Origin: Nocardia neocaledoniensis
Lineage (GTDB): Bacteria; Actinomycetota; Actinomycetes; Mycobacteriales; Mycobacteriaceae
Direction: 5' to 3'
DNA length: 64,000 nt
NCBI RefSeq assembly: GCF_029868625.1
Contig: NZ_JARWOJ010000225.1
Span: 1-64,000, forward strand
Below are positions 43,784 to 52,338 of this stretch, piece after piece. How positions within the stretch are numbered: the first letter of the stretch is position 1; each line of letters starts with the position of its first letter. The position numbers and the translations under genes are program-made. The notes under the pieces were generated by a model. The model did not search any database and was not told the DNA's origin. It saw only the letters and a list, made by a program, of their open reading frames with translations.

Positions 43784-43910
43784 ACCTCGCGAGCGTTCCG
43801 GTTGCCTCGATAATGCTCGTCAGTTCCCAGCACTGCCTGCTAGCAGCATCTTTCGCGAAGCGAACATCCCCGACAGTTCTCACAACTTCGCGTTAATTCC
43901 GGCCAAAACT

Positions 43911-43927
43911 GTGGAGTTTCTGTGGGG
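43911..43927. repeat. Direct repeat, right copy, around second tRNA relic
   Basis: GTGGAGTTTCTGTGGGG, 15 of 16 bases shared with the copy at 43668. Distance 243 bases. Confidence 0.45.
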
Positions 43928-44306
43928 CCGTTAGAAATCAGACCGACTGCGCTTAGCAAAGACGCACACGGTGCGCGACGGTTAGCCGGCCTCCGACACA
44001 AGCAGTCTGCGAGCGGTGCCGTCGCCCGTATCGACGGGCGTACCCCGGTGGCACAAGGGCGCCGCGGCGAGGTCAACTCTCAGCCTGACGGTTCGGGCTT
44101 GTCCCCCGTTCGCGGACGAAGCACGTTACAACTGCTGGATGAAAGGATCGCACTGCGCCACGGTGCCCGCGGCGATGGATCCCAGGCCGAGCGCGCCTGC
44201 CAGTGCGCTGGTGAACTTCAGCGTGTCCCGCTGGGATAGTTGACATCCGTGCATCCACGGAATTGCTTTGATTCGAGGCACACGTTGTTGCGCCCCTAAG
44301 TTCTGG
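43928..44306. other. No gene seen
   Basis: About 380 bases between the att-like site and the CRISPR array, on the trailing side of the array. Frames here are without motifs. Confidence 0.35.
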
Positions 44307-44572
44307 GACGAATCACCGCTCGCGCGGGGAGCACCAAGGTCCTCGTGGCGAACCGGGGCGAGATCGCGGCTCATCCCCGCTCGCGCGGGGAGCACTCGGG
44401 GCCGTGGCCGGGCGCCTGGCGGGCACATCCCCGCTCGCGCGGGGAGCACGCCACCACCGCGCGCGAACCCTGGCACGATCGGGGCTCATCCCCGCTCGCG
44501 CGGGGAGCACGTCACCTCGTCGAAAGACGGCGGCACGGTCCGGTGGCTCATCCCCGCTCGCGCGGGGAGCAC
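44307..44572 (-). CRISPR. Orphan type I-E CRISPR array, five repeats
   Basis: Five 28-base repeats end at 44334, 44395, 44449, 44510 and 44572. Their common core is CCCCGCTCGCGCGGGGAGCAC shortened by the first base; on the minus strand it is the standard actinobacterial type I-E repeat beginning GTGCTCCCCGCGCGAGCGGG. The leftmost repeat is degenerate at its outer end, which marks the trailing end, so the leader is on the right and transcription is on the minus strand. Spacers are 33, 26, 33 and 34 bases from left to right; the 26-base one is abnormal. No cas gene lies anywhere in the window, so processing would need Cas proteins from elsewhere or the array is inactive. Confidence 0.9.
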
Positions 44573-44713
44573 ACTAATTGACCTGCATGTTCACACAGCA
44601 ATCGACCGAATTACGTTCACTTTCGAACAACACCACAATCGTCAACCAACAACCTCACGACCGCAGCCGGCCTCGAACACGCGACGAACCTGGCCTCAAC
44701 GGAACCAAAGCAG
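44573..44713 (-). promoter_or_regulatory. Probable CRISPR leader
   Basis: About 140 bases on the non-degenerate side of the array, clearly richer in A/T (AATTGACC, GAATTACG, TTTCGAACAACACC) than the flanks. Position and composition fit a leader with the array promoter. It directly abuts the 3' end of the DUF6283 gene. Confidence 0.4.
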
Positions 44714-45208
44714 CTACCGGTCGCCAACTCTTGCCTTCGAGCTATCAGACTCGGACATGCTCAGGTCACTACGCCTTCGAGCAACCTTACGGATCGTCAA
44801 CACAGCGTCCAGCCCGGGCTCGTCGACGTCGCGCTGGCCATGCTCGGCAGCCTCCGCACCCGAAGCGAACAACGGCACCGGCGACTCGTATCCCTGCGTC
44901 TGTTCGAACGTGTGCGGGCTGATACGCTTCTGAATCAGCGCAAGGCGCAAAGCCAACAACCCACGTCCTCCATGGCAACCAACCCAACCGGCACACATCC
45001 GCCGCATGCTGGAGTCCGCGTCGCTCTGGTGACACTGGAACAAGTGAGGCGCCTGCACACCCAAGTCGCCGTCGTAGGCACGTAGCTTCTCGTACTCGGT
45101 GAAGTCCCACACGCCACTGGGGACATCACGCCGGTACGGACAACTCACACACGGCCGCGGCGCGGGAGGGCCCATCTCGTCCTGGCCGAACGCGTCGGTG
45201 GGTTCCAC
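44714..45208 (-). CDS. DUF6283 family protein (164 aa)
   Basis: A small Cys/His-rich actinobacterial protein: RPCVSCPYRRDVPSGVWDF, EYEKLRAYDGDLG, FQCHQSD, MCAGWVGCHGGRGLLALRLA. The Cys and His set (CxxC, CH, C...C-H) suggests a metal or zinc-binding fold. Function unknown. GTG at 45208 is preceded by GGGGAG at four bases; a longer start at 45241 would add eleven residues. The last third, about 60 residues, is polar and may be poorly folded. It lies on the leader side of the CRISPR array, and a 5' fragment of a near-identical gene occurs at 29196-29378 in the same orientation. Confidence 0.7.
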   Translation of the reverse strand: MEPTDAFGQDEMGPPAPRPCVSCPYRRDVPSGVWDFTEYEKLRAYDGDLGVQAPHLFQCHQSDADSSMRRMCAGWVGCHGGRGLLALRLALIQKRISPHTFEQTQGYESPVPLFASGAEAAEHGQRDVDEPGLDAVLTIRKVARRRSDLSMSESDSSKARVGDR

Positions 45209-45720
45209 GACTCTCCCCTCACTACACAGCGGCTCGGCCACAGACTATCGGTGATCTGTACCAGCCGCCTTCCGGTCGCCCCGAACCAGTGAGGTGAGCT
45301 CGTCGAGGCGGATCTTCGGGGCCCTCGGTGACGGCGAGATGGCTGGTCAATCCGCCCGTCACCCACCGGATCGCGCTGCCCCTTCAGCGGTCCTCGACGA
45401 CTTTGATGCTTGTGAGAACGGCCCGCGCTCGCACCGAGGGCCGTAGTCACGTTAAGATGTCGTGTTCGACCCATTCGCCCATGTGAGGATCAAACTGGCA
45501 CCACCACGGTCAACGCCGCGTGCCGATCTCCGGCCAGTGTTCACGACGTCGGCTGTCGGCACCCTGGGTGCCTCGAGCCTTCGGCGAGGTGTGGCGCGGA
45601 TTCACGACTTAGCAGCGCTGCTAAGCCCGCCACGGTTCTTGCTGATTCACCTCCTCTGGCCTGCACAAACCACTGGTTGAATGGATTCGACGGGTGCTCA
45701 CCGCAGACGCGGCGCCACCG
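45209..45720. other. No gene seen
   Basis: About 510 bases upstream of the DUF6283 gene. Nothing recognised; frames are short and without motifs. Confidence 0.35.
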
Positions 45721-46603
45721 CTATTGGGTACGCAGTACGCGGCCCTCCCACAGGCGGCGCTCGGCACCGGCGGGATCGGACTCAACGCGACTGACGGTGT
45801 CGAACAGCATCGTTGGGCGTTCGGGTTGGCGGTAACGCGCCCAACCAGGGTGCCGGTGCAAGCGAAGCGCACCCAGGCAGCGTGCAAAGTATCGGCGAGC
45901 TCCTGCGGCGGCTCGGCTCCCATCTGTTGGAACCCCTCGTACCGACCCCGCTGACCACGTCGACGGTATCCCAGACGAAGGCAGCGTCGAGCCCGTGGAC
46001 GGCACCGCGGCGTGGTGCACGGGTTTCGGCTTGCCACCGAAACTCATACAGCCAGCCATGTCGGGGCGTCGCGGGTTTCGGCGAACCGGATCGTCGGAAC
46101 GCGGAAGAGCCAGTCGCTCCAGGCCGCTTCGAGTAGGGCGCTGGTGTCGCGCAAATGACGAGGCCCCGCTGCGGTCTGGTCGCGCGGGCCCAGGTTGTCG
46201 GTACCTTCACCGAGGTCGAGGAAGCCCTCGATCCCAAGGCGGCAGTTGATGCCGACGTGTACCACTCCGTCGCGGGCGAAGCTTCGCCTGCTGTAGAGCG
46301 GTGATGCTCCGGTGCCGTACATGTAGCCGCCACCATGGATGTGCACCAGCACCGGCAGCGCGGCCGCGCCGGGGTCCGGGGTCCAGATCTCAAGGGTGAA
46401 GCAGTCTTCGCCGGTCACCTCGGGGTTGTAGATGGCGCCCAGGGCGGTCTTGTCGACCGGCTGCGGGGCGCCTGGTCCGGGTTGGGTGGCACCGCGGGTC
46501 CCGGTCCACGGCTCGTAGCAGCAGCGCAGTGATTCGTCGCCGACACAGTCGATACTGCCCAAACGGTTGATCTGGCACCAGGTACCGCGTGCACGGTCAA
46601 GGC
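45721..46603 (-). pseudogene. Type B carboxylesterase, internal deletion and frameshifts
   Basis: Pieces of one carboxylesterase are seen on the minus strand: RGTWCQINRLGSIDC and ALGAIYNPEVTGEDCFTLEIW, LVHIHGGGYMYGTG (oxyanion hole), VGINCRLGIEGFLDL and TDNLGPRDQTAA. Then the sequence jumps to WSDWLFRVPTIRFAE and, after shifts, GAVHGLDAAFVWDTVD and ELADTLHAAWVRFACTGT, ending at 45721. The segment with the catalytic Ser (GESAG) and about 150-200 residues is deleted. A normal enzyme has about 500 residues. Clearly a relic. Confidence 0.7.
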
Positions 46604-47055
46604 CAGCATCGCGAGATGGCCAGCGATCCGGACCGGCCCGGTCGCTGCACCAGCAGTGAGATAATTCATCGCACTACATCGGACGGTGTTCTGGTCGGTT
46701 GTGCGGCGGGCCGTGAGCTGCGGTCAACCAACCCTGCTAAGCCTCCGCGTGGTAGCGGTGAGCCTATTTCCTTGCTGTCCGCGGGATTCCGGCAATCGAC
46801 GGACACCTGTCATGAGCCTGAAGCAGACCTAGTGCGCTTGATGGTACTCACTTCGACGGTACGGCTCTACGGTCCTTCGCACTACGACCAGGCGACGCGC
46901 CCGCGAGGCGCGACGATCACGTCACGTAGACCGGCCGTGCCGCGTCGTCACCACTACAGACGACCGTCTCAGGCTCGACGCGAGTGCCACAACGTCCAGT
47001 GGTGACGCTATTCCGCCGACAGCGCTCTATCGCGCGACTGACTTTTCGTAGCCGC
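46604..47055. other. No gene seen
   Basis: About 450 bases between the esterase relic and the 3' end of the TetR gene. No convincing gene. Confidence 0.35.
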
Positions 47056-47760
47056 TCACACGGACACTTGCTCATCGATGAGGTTCAAGACCCCAGCTCG
47101 GTGCTCAGCGATCAATGCTCGGACGCCGTTCGCGGTTGTGCGCAATTGCTGGGGCGTGGAGATCTCCGAACCGAGCAGCGACGTGACAGCGGCCGCGAAC
47201 ACACGAGTCAGGTCCTGCACCGGTGGCCGAGGTGTTGCTTTGTAGGCCACGACGAACCCGGTAGTCAGCGCTTGTAATGCGATAACCTGATCATCGAGCG
47301 GCCAATCGGTGCGCGCCAGTCCACTGTCACGCCATATTGGAAGTATCGCGCGGATGACTGCGTCGGGACCCAAAATTTCCAACAGCCTCGCCGAGCGAGG
47401 ATCCGCCGCCAGAATACCGAGCAGATCGTTGTCCGAGTGTTGCAGCGCAGCGATGAAGGGGTGCTCGGCGGCGATGCAGAGCATGCTCGGGCAGAGGCGC
47501 GACGGTCGTGCGATCTCAGGATCGACGGAGACCAGGGCCGTCACTTCATCGGCGAGCGCCAAGAAGTCGCGGCCGATCAGGCCAAGGAGCAGATCTTCCT
47601 TGGTTCTCCAGTACAGATAGACGGTGCCCTTGCCCACGTGCGCGCGAGCGGCGACGTCAGCGACGGTGACACCCTTACTGCCGCGAGCGAGGAGCAGCTC
47701 GCCCGCGGCAGCTAGGATGCGGGCGGCCCTGCTAGAGCTCTCTTCTGGTAAATCAGGCAT
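47056..47760 (-). CDS. TetR-family regulator (234 aa)
   Basis: N-terminal TetR domain: RILAAAGELLLARGSKGVTVADVAARAHVGKGTVYLYWRTKEDLL with recognition helix GKGTVYLYW. The helical C-terminal domain is about 170 residues. The start overlaps the stop of the FAD monooxygenase gene by eight bases, so monooxygenase and regulator form one transcript. An inverted repeat at 49031-49057 upstream of the monooxygenase is the probable operator, which would give autorepression of both. Confidence 0.85.
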   Translation of the reverse strand: MPDLPEESSSRAARILAAAGELLLARGSKGVTVADVAARAHVGKGTVYLYWRTKEDLLLGLIGRDFLALADEVTALVSVDPEIARPSRLCPSMLCIAAEHPFIAALQHSDNDLLGILAADPRSARLLEILGPDAVIRAILPIWRDSGLARTDWPLDDQVIALQALTTGFVVAYKATPRPPVQDLTRVFAAAVTSLLGSEISTPQQLRTTANGVRALIAEHRAGVLNLIDEQVSV

Positions 47761-49018
47761 CGGACGTCGCTTTCTCGGGGATCGGGGTAGGCGGCTCGCC
47801 CAGAATCTTCCCGACGATATCGGCTCCTTTGTACTCGAAGAGTTCCTCCACCCGCATGATTTTGTCGGCTACGTGGCGCCCGAGTCGGGTTTTGCTGATC
47901 GTCGGCAGCAGTCGGCGAAGCAGGATCTGCAGCCGATTGTCCACGATGAAGATCCTCCGGTCTGCGGCGATATTCTCTTGGTAGTGGGTGATATACGGGC
48001 GCAAGCCCTGCTCCCATTCGTTTAGCGCCGTGGCGATGTCACCCCTGTGACGTTCGAGCATGCCGCCGAGCAGGTCGGCACCGGCCAGCCCTGCAGACAC
48101 GCCCATGCCAGCGTAGAGACTCACACACCACGCAGCATCACCCAACAGAACGACCCGGCCCTTGTGCCACGTCGCCATGCAAACCTGCTCGGCGGAGTCG
48201 AACAGCACGGTGTTGGTTCTGTCCATCTCCTCGAAGGCAGCAGTCAGAACGCTGCCGGGCGCCTGTGGGCCGAATGCGGCCCGCACGCTCTCGACGGGCG
48301 GGCGATCGAACTCCGCGTCCACGTCATCGGTTCGGTAGCTCAGCAGCATCGTCGGATGGTGATCGGCGAAAGCGAACAGCAACATCGACCGGTGTGGTTC
48401 CAGAAGACTCGCGCCTTGATCCTCAGCTACCCCTGGAACCCCGTCGCGGCATTCGAATGCGGCGACCATGTACCCCAGCCGCTTGAGAAATCGCTCGTGT
48501 GGACCGAACACCAGCGATCGCACGGTGGAACGCACTCCATCGGCCCCGACGACGAGGTCGAACCGCTCGGTGGTCGACGTCCCCGATGTCGCGTTGTACA
48601 AGGTTACTGTGACCCCGTCGGCGTCCTGATAGATCTCGGTCGGAACCGTCGCATACCGGATCTCCACATCGGTTTGCAACACCTCGAATGCCGCTGTTTC
48701 CACGTCGCCGCGGAGCATGAGCCAAGGTTTGGTCGGCAGATCCGAATACGACCTTCCCGGGCGGATCCGACCGGCCCGGTCGAGACTTACGGCGTCGGCC
48801 GACGAGGCACGGTCGTGGAGGTGCTCGATCATCCCAAGCCGACGCGCAGCCGCCTGACCCGCACCGAACAACGCCACGAAATACCCACCTGAACGGCGTT
48901 CCGGGGATCGCTCCACCAGCACGACGCTCCATCCCGCCTTCCGCAACCTGCCCGCGGTCGCGAGACCGCTCACGCCCATTCCGACAACCAATACCCTGCC
49001 CTCTTGGATTTGAATCAT
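47753..49018 (-). CDS. FAD-dependent monooxygenase, PHBH/UbiH type (421 aa)
   Basis: A group A flavoprotein monooxygenase using FAD and NAD(P)H. The N-terminal Rossmann motif is VLVVGMGVSGLATAGRLRKAG, the DG motif is VVGADGVRSTVR, and the GD motif is VVLLGDAAWCVSLYAGMGVSAGLAGA (GDAA...G.G). The start at the ATG at 49018 places the Rossmann motif eight residues in; the longer frame reaches over the operator. Such enzymes hydroxylate aromatics, polyketides or inactivate antibiotics such as rifampicin or tetracyclines. With a TetR gene co-transcribed behind it, detoxification of a small molecule is a plausible role, unproven. Confidence 0.85.
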   Translation of the reverse strand: MIQIQEGRVLVVGMGVSGLATAGRLRKAGWSVVLVERSPERRSGGYFVALFGAGQAAARRLGMIEHLHDRASSADAVSLDRAGRIRPGRSYSDLPTKPWLMLRGDVETAAFEVLQTDVEIRYATVPTEIYQDADGVTVTLYNATSGTSTTERFDLVVGADGVRSTVRSLVFGPHERFLKRLGYMVAAFECRDGVPGVAEDQGASLLEPHRSMLLFAFADHHPTMLLSYRTDDVDAEFDRPPVESVRAAFGPQAPGSVLTAAFEEMDRTNTVLFDSAEQVCMATWHKGRVVLLGDAAWCVSLYAGMGVSAGLAGADLLGGMLERHRGDIATALNEWEQGLRPYITHYQENIAADRRIFIVDNRLQILLRRLLPTISKTRLGRHVADKIMRVEELFEYKGADIVGKILGEPPTPIPEKATSDA

Positions 49019-49030
49019 GCCTAAAATCCT

Positions 49031-49057
49031 ACTGACCACAACGGTCAATCGGTCAGT
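49031..49057. promoter_or_regulatory. Candidate operator of the monooxygenase-TetR operon
   Basis: ACTGACC at 49031-49037 mirrored by GGTCAGT at 49051-49057, with a further GGTCA inside. It lies 13 bases upstream of the monooxygenase start, a common place for TetR operators. Confidence 0.5.
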
Positions 49058-49500
49058 TTGTGACCCGAGACACTCACGATTGAGGCGGTGGGCACACACC
49101 ACGGAGGGTGCCTAGACACCGCACGGATTCGAGCCGTACCCGCGGCGGCGATGGAGTCCCGCAGCAATCTTCTCGAAGATCGCCCAACGGCTCCGATGCT
49201 GATCGGGCAGCTTGAAGCAAACTTCCGGACACCAGCGCCGTTCACGCTCCGCGGCTGTGCGATACTTACGCGGATTGGTAGCTCGCGATCATCCAAGCCG
49301 CGATCAGATCCCGTAGCAGGCTGGTCCACCATGGAGAGCCGACTCGCCCCAAACCGCACACTCCGACAACAGCTTCGGTGGGCGCCAGAGAGAAAGCCAT
49401 GCCGAATCACCCGCGGACGTCCGCTTGCGATCACCGCCTCAACCCCCAGCGACGCCGAGCCCGCCAGTTGCGTGCTACATCACTTGTCAGCCGCGGCGCC
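49058..49500. other. No gene seen
   Basis: About 440 bases between the monooxygenase promoter and a TetR remnant. Nothing recognised. Confidence 0.35.
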
Positions 49501-49870
49501 CTAGACAAACTCCCTGGCACACTCGAGCTGCCGCTCCGACAGCGCAGACCCGGGCAGAGGTGAGCGGACAAATCGCGCGTCACGGAGTCCGTCCAAAATG
49601 ACGGCGAGGTACCGCACCACGCGCCTGGGGCAACCCGGTAGCTGAACTCCGCCATCGAGCCGACCATGTGATTGAGGGCGGCGAAGTCGCCGGGTGCAGC
49701 GTCAACCCTGAGCTCGCCCGCCGCCTGCGCTCACGCGAAGAGCTCCACAATCGCGGAGTCCATCCGCGAACGCTGGCAGGCGAGCCGTGCGTCGTCGCCT
49801 TCCCGACTGATCAGCACCTCGAGCAGGCCCCGATTGACAGCCTACCGTTACGAGCGAGGGGCGTCTGCGC
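49501..49870 (-). pseudogene. TetR-family regulator, C-terminal remnant
   Basis: Minus-strand pieces RGLLEVLISREGDDARLACQ, SAIVELFAWAQAAGELRVDA, DFAALNHMVGSMAEFSYRV and, after a frameshift near 49620, RYLAVILDGLRDARFVRSPL to LECAREFV and a stop at 49501. This is the ligand-binding domain of a TetR protein. No helix-turn-helix is found upstream, and at least one shift is present. Confidence 0.5.
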
Positions 49871-49940
49871 ACTGGCCAGGGTCAGCATCTGCGCGGGGCG
49901 GCCAGGAACGCCAAAAAGGGGCCGGGCCGTGCGGGTTCAA

Positions 49941-50497
49941 TCACTACGCCGGCACCTGTCGTCCGCGGAGAACTTGGGCGCTTCGTACGGGGACGGCGCA
50001 AACAGCACCGGGAACAGCAATTCTGCGATGCGGTCGCCAACTTCGAGGAACGCAAGGGAGACTGGCCGATGGAGTCGGCGATGTCCGCCCAGCCGACGTA
50101 GGCCAGATCGTTACGGGCCGATGCAGCGCGGCAATGAATTTCGCGCCGATGATCTTGGCGATGCGATGAGCCTCGCCGAGGATGTAGGTGCGCGAGGCCG
50201 CCCCGAAGGCCAGTTTGCCAACTTGCCCCCACAGCGATTCGGACATCACGAGCACCAGATCGGCGAGATCGACCATCTCGGGCTTGAGTTTGCGGGCCTC
50301 GAATCCGGCGGTGTCAGCACCGAGGCCGACGATGACGTCCGAGGCAAGAGTTTCCGGCGGAATGCCGACCAGCGCACGCGTTCCCGCGCTCTCGGCTGTC
50401 AACCCGGGCCGGGGTTTGTCCGCAGCGAACGCTCGGTGAGCCGTTCGGCGATCACCGAGCGGCAGAGGTTGGAGTTGCAGACAAACGGCACGTGCAT
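49941..50497 (-). pseudogene. Low-molecular-weight protein tyrosine phosphatase, frameshifted
   Basis: From the ATG at 50497 the frame reads HVPFVCNSNLCRSVIAERL, the C-x4-C-R-S loop of low-molecular-weight phosphatases. Near 50400 it shifts to TAESAGTRALVG and RKLKPEMVDLADLVLVMSES, then RTYILGEAHRIAKIIGAKFI. After another shift it continues as LAYVGWADIADSIGQSP, then AFLEVGDRIAELLFPVLFAP, ending at 49941. The pieces line up as one protein of about 185 residues with at least three shifts. The DP motif with the general acid is not evident. Confidence 0.65.
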
Positions 50498-50953
50498 TCC
50501 GACACCATATCCAGCACTAAGGGCGAGAATCACAACAACTGGATAACAGTACACCTCTCGTAAAACCTCTGTACATGAAACACAATGCGCGAGAACATAG
50601 CTCGGCAGAACGAAATTTGCGCAGCGTTTCCAAACGCGTTCCGGCATGCGTATCGAGTATGCGCTCCGCAGGGAATCGACGTCCGATCGGGATACGACTT
50701 CGAACTGTGGAAGGAATCGAATACGTCAAACGTACGGAGCATGGGCGGACAGCGAGCTCTACCGAAGTCGCCGACACGGGAGCGTTCCAGTCAGGGCAGG
50801 GGACAACTGGCTCACGGGCACGAGGGAGCAGTCGACAAGGAGTGTCGGACGCGCGTGCCGCCTCCGGAAAACCGAAGCCTCAGTCCGAGAAGTCGCACGG
50901 GCCTCGGTCGACCCTTCGCACAAGGCGTTCGGTCGGTCTGGTGCGGACCGCAA
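50498..50953. other. No gene seen
   Basis: About 450 bases, AT-richer than average near 50530-50720. Long overlapping plus-strand frames run from here into the antisense of the CoA-transferase and are shadows. Confidence 0.35.
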
Positions 50954-52144
50954 TCACCCAGAGCACTCCTGCCGTGTCCCTGCCAGCCAACCCCGGATCT
51001 CGGTTCCGTGTTCGTTCAACTCAGGCGGCGCCAATTCATAGCGGGCTGGCGACGCCGAGAACCGAATCGGATGCCGTGTGGACGGCACAGCCCGCTCACC
51101 CTCGCCGACCGACACAATCGGGTCTAGACCAAACTTCTCGGCCATCGCGAACCCAGCTGCGATCGTGTTTATGGGGCCGCTGGGCACGCCTGCCTCGACG
51201 AGCAACTCGAACCACTCGTGAGCGCTACGTTCGGCTAGCCGCTCGACAAGAATCACCCGAAGCTCGTCACGGTTTGCGGTGCGGTCGACATTTCGTGCGA
51301 ACCTAGGGCTGTCTGCGATGGCCGGAATGCCCAGCACATTACACAGCTTGCGAAACTGGCGGTCGTTGGCCGCAGCGATAATGAGATCGGAGTCGGCTGT
51401 CGGTAGAGGTTCATATGGGAAGACACTCGGGTGGGCGTTTCCCATCCGTGACGGGACGACACCCCCTGCAACATAAGCGGAGCTGTGGTTCACCAATCCG
51501 GACAGAGCGGAAGACAGGAGGTTGACTTCAACATGTTGCCCTGTGCCGTAGGTGTCTCGATGCCTGAGCGCGGCAAGGACACCGATTGTGGCATGGTTGC
51601 CCGCCATCACGTCAAACACCGACATTCCGCTGCGATAAGCCTTGTCACCCGGCTCACCGGTCAGACTCATCAAGCCCGAAATCGCCTGCACCACTAGATC
51701 ATAGCCCGGCACGTGCGCCCCAGCGTCGGTGCCGAATCCGCTGATCGAGGCGTACACGATGCCAGGATTGTCGGCGCTCACCGTCTCGAAATCGAGCCCG
51801 AATCGGGCCATGCCGCCCGGCTTGAAGTTCTCGATCAGGACGTCGGCACGGCTGACCAGCTCTTTCGCAGCAGCGCGGTCATCCTCGTCCCGCAAGTCCA
51901 AGGCGATCGACCGTTTGCCGCGATTTACCCCGAGGTAGTACGTCGCAGTATCACCGCGGACAGGAGGCTTCCACGCGCGCGTCTCGTCTCCTTCGGGGCT
52001 TTCGACCTTGATGACGTCAGCACCCAGATCGGCCAGCATCATGGACGCATAGGGGCCAGCGAGTGCTCTGGAGAAGTCTGCTACCAAAACGCCGGAAAGC
52101 AGTCCGGGATTCGCCGAGTTCGTTTTTCCGGTAGTCGCGTTCAC
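50954..52144 (-). CDS. CaiB/BaiF family CoA-transferase (396 aa)
   Basis: A class III CoA-transferase that moves CoA between carboxylic acids. The N-terminus is typical: VLVADFSRALAGPYASMMLADLGADVIKVE, then NRGKRSIALDLRD, RADVLIENFKPG, GIVYASISGFG and PGYDLVVQA, where the Asp is the catalytic residue that forms the acyl anhydride. GTG start with AGGAGG at eight bases. Last gene of the minus-strand cluster P450, AONS-like, HsaA-like, this enzyme, with 194 bases before it, which may contain its own promoter. It could activate the acid substrate or product of the pathway as a CoA ester. Confidence 0.85.
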   Translation of the reverse strand: MNATTGKTNSANPGLLSGVLVADFSRALAGPYASMMLADLGADVIKVESPEGDETRAWKPPVRGDTATYYLGVNRGKRSIALDLRDEDDRAAAKELVSRADVLIENFKPGGMARFGLDFETVSADNPGIVYASISGFGTDAGAHVPGYDLVVQAISGLMSLTGEPGDKAYRSGMSVFDVMAGNHATIGVLAALRHRDTYGTGQHVEVNLLSSALSGLVNHSSAYVAGGVVPSRMGNAHPSVFPYEPLPTADSDLIIAAANDRQFRKLCNVLGIPAIADSPRFARNVDRTANRDELRVILVERLAERSAHEWFELLVEAGVPSGPINTIAAGFAMAEKFGLDPIVSVGEGERAVPSTRHPIRFSASPARYELAPPELNEHGTEIRGWLAGTRQECSG

Positions 52145-52338
52145 GATCCGGCCTCCTTACCTGCTGAGGGTACAGTTGCCCATACACAAGATGTTCCTCG
52201 CCTGGCGCCGAGGCAATTCGCAGCCCTGTGCATCTGCAGTGCGCGGGATCGCCCCCGTCACACTCCTACCCGTGTTTGCCGACATCTGACTGAGCCTCCC
52301 ACCCACCAGTGGCCGGTAGCCATCCGGCAGCGACACAA

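Noticed and set aside
44126-44933. Plus- and minus-strand frames across the CRISPR array
   Set aside because: Repeated peptide units such as HPRSRGEH come from the CRISPR repeats and are not a protein.
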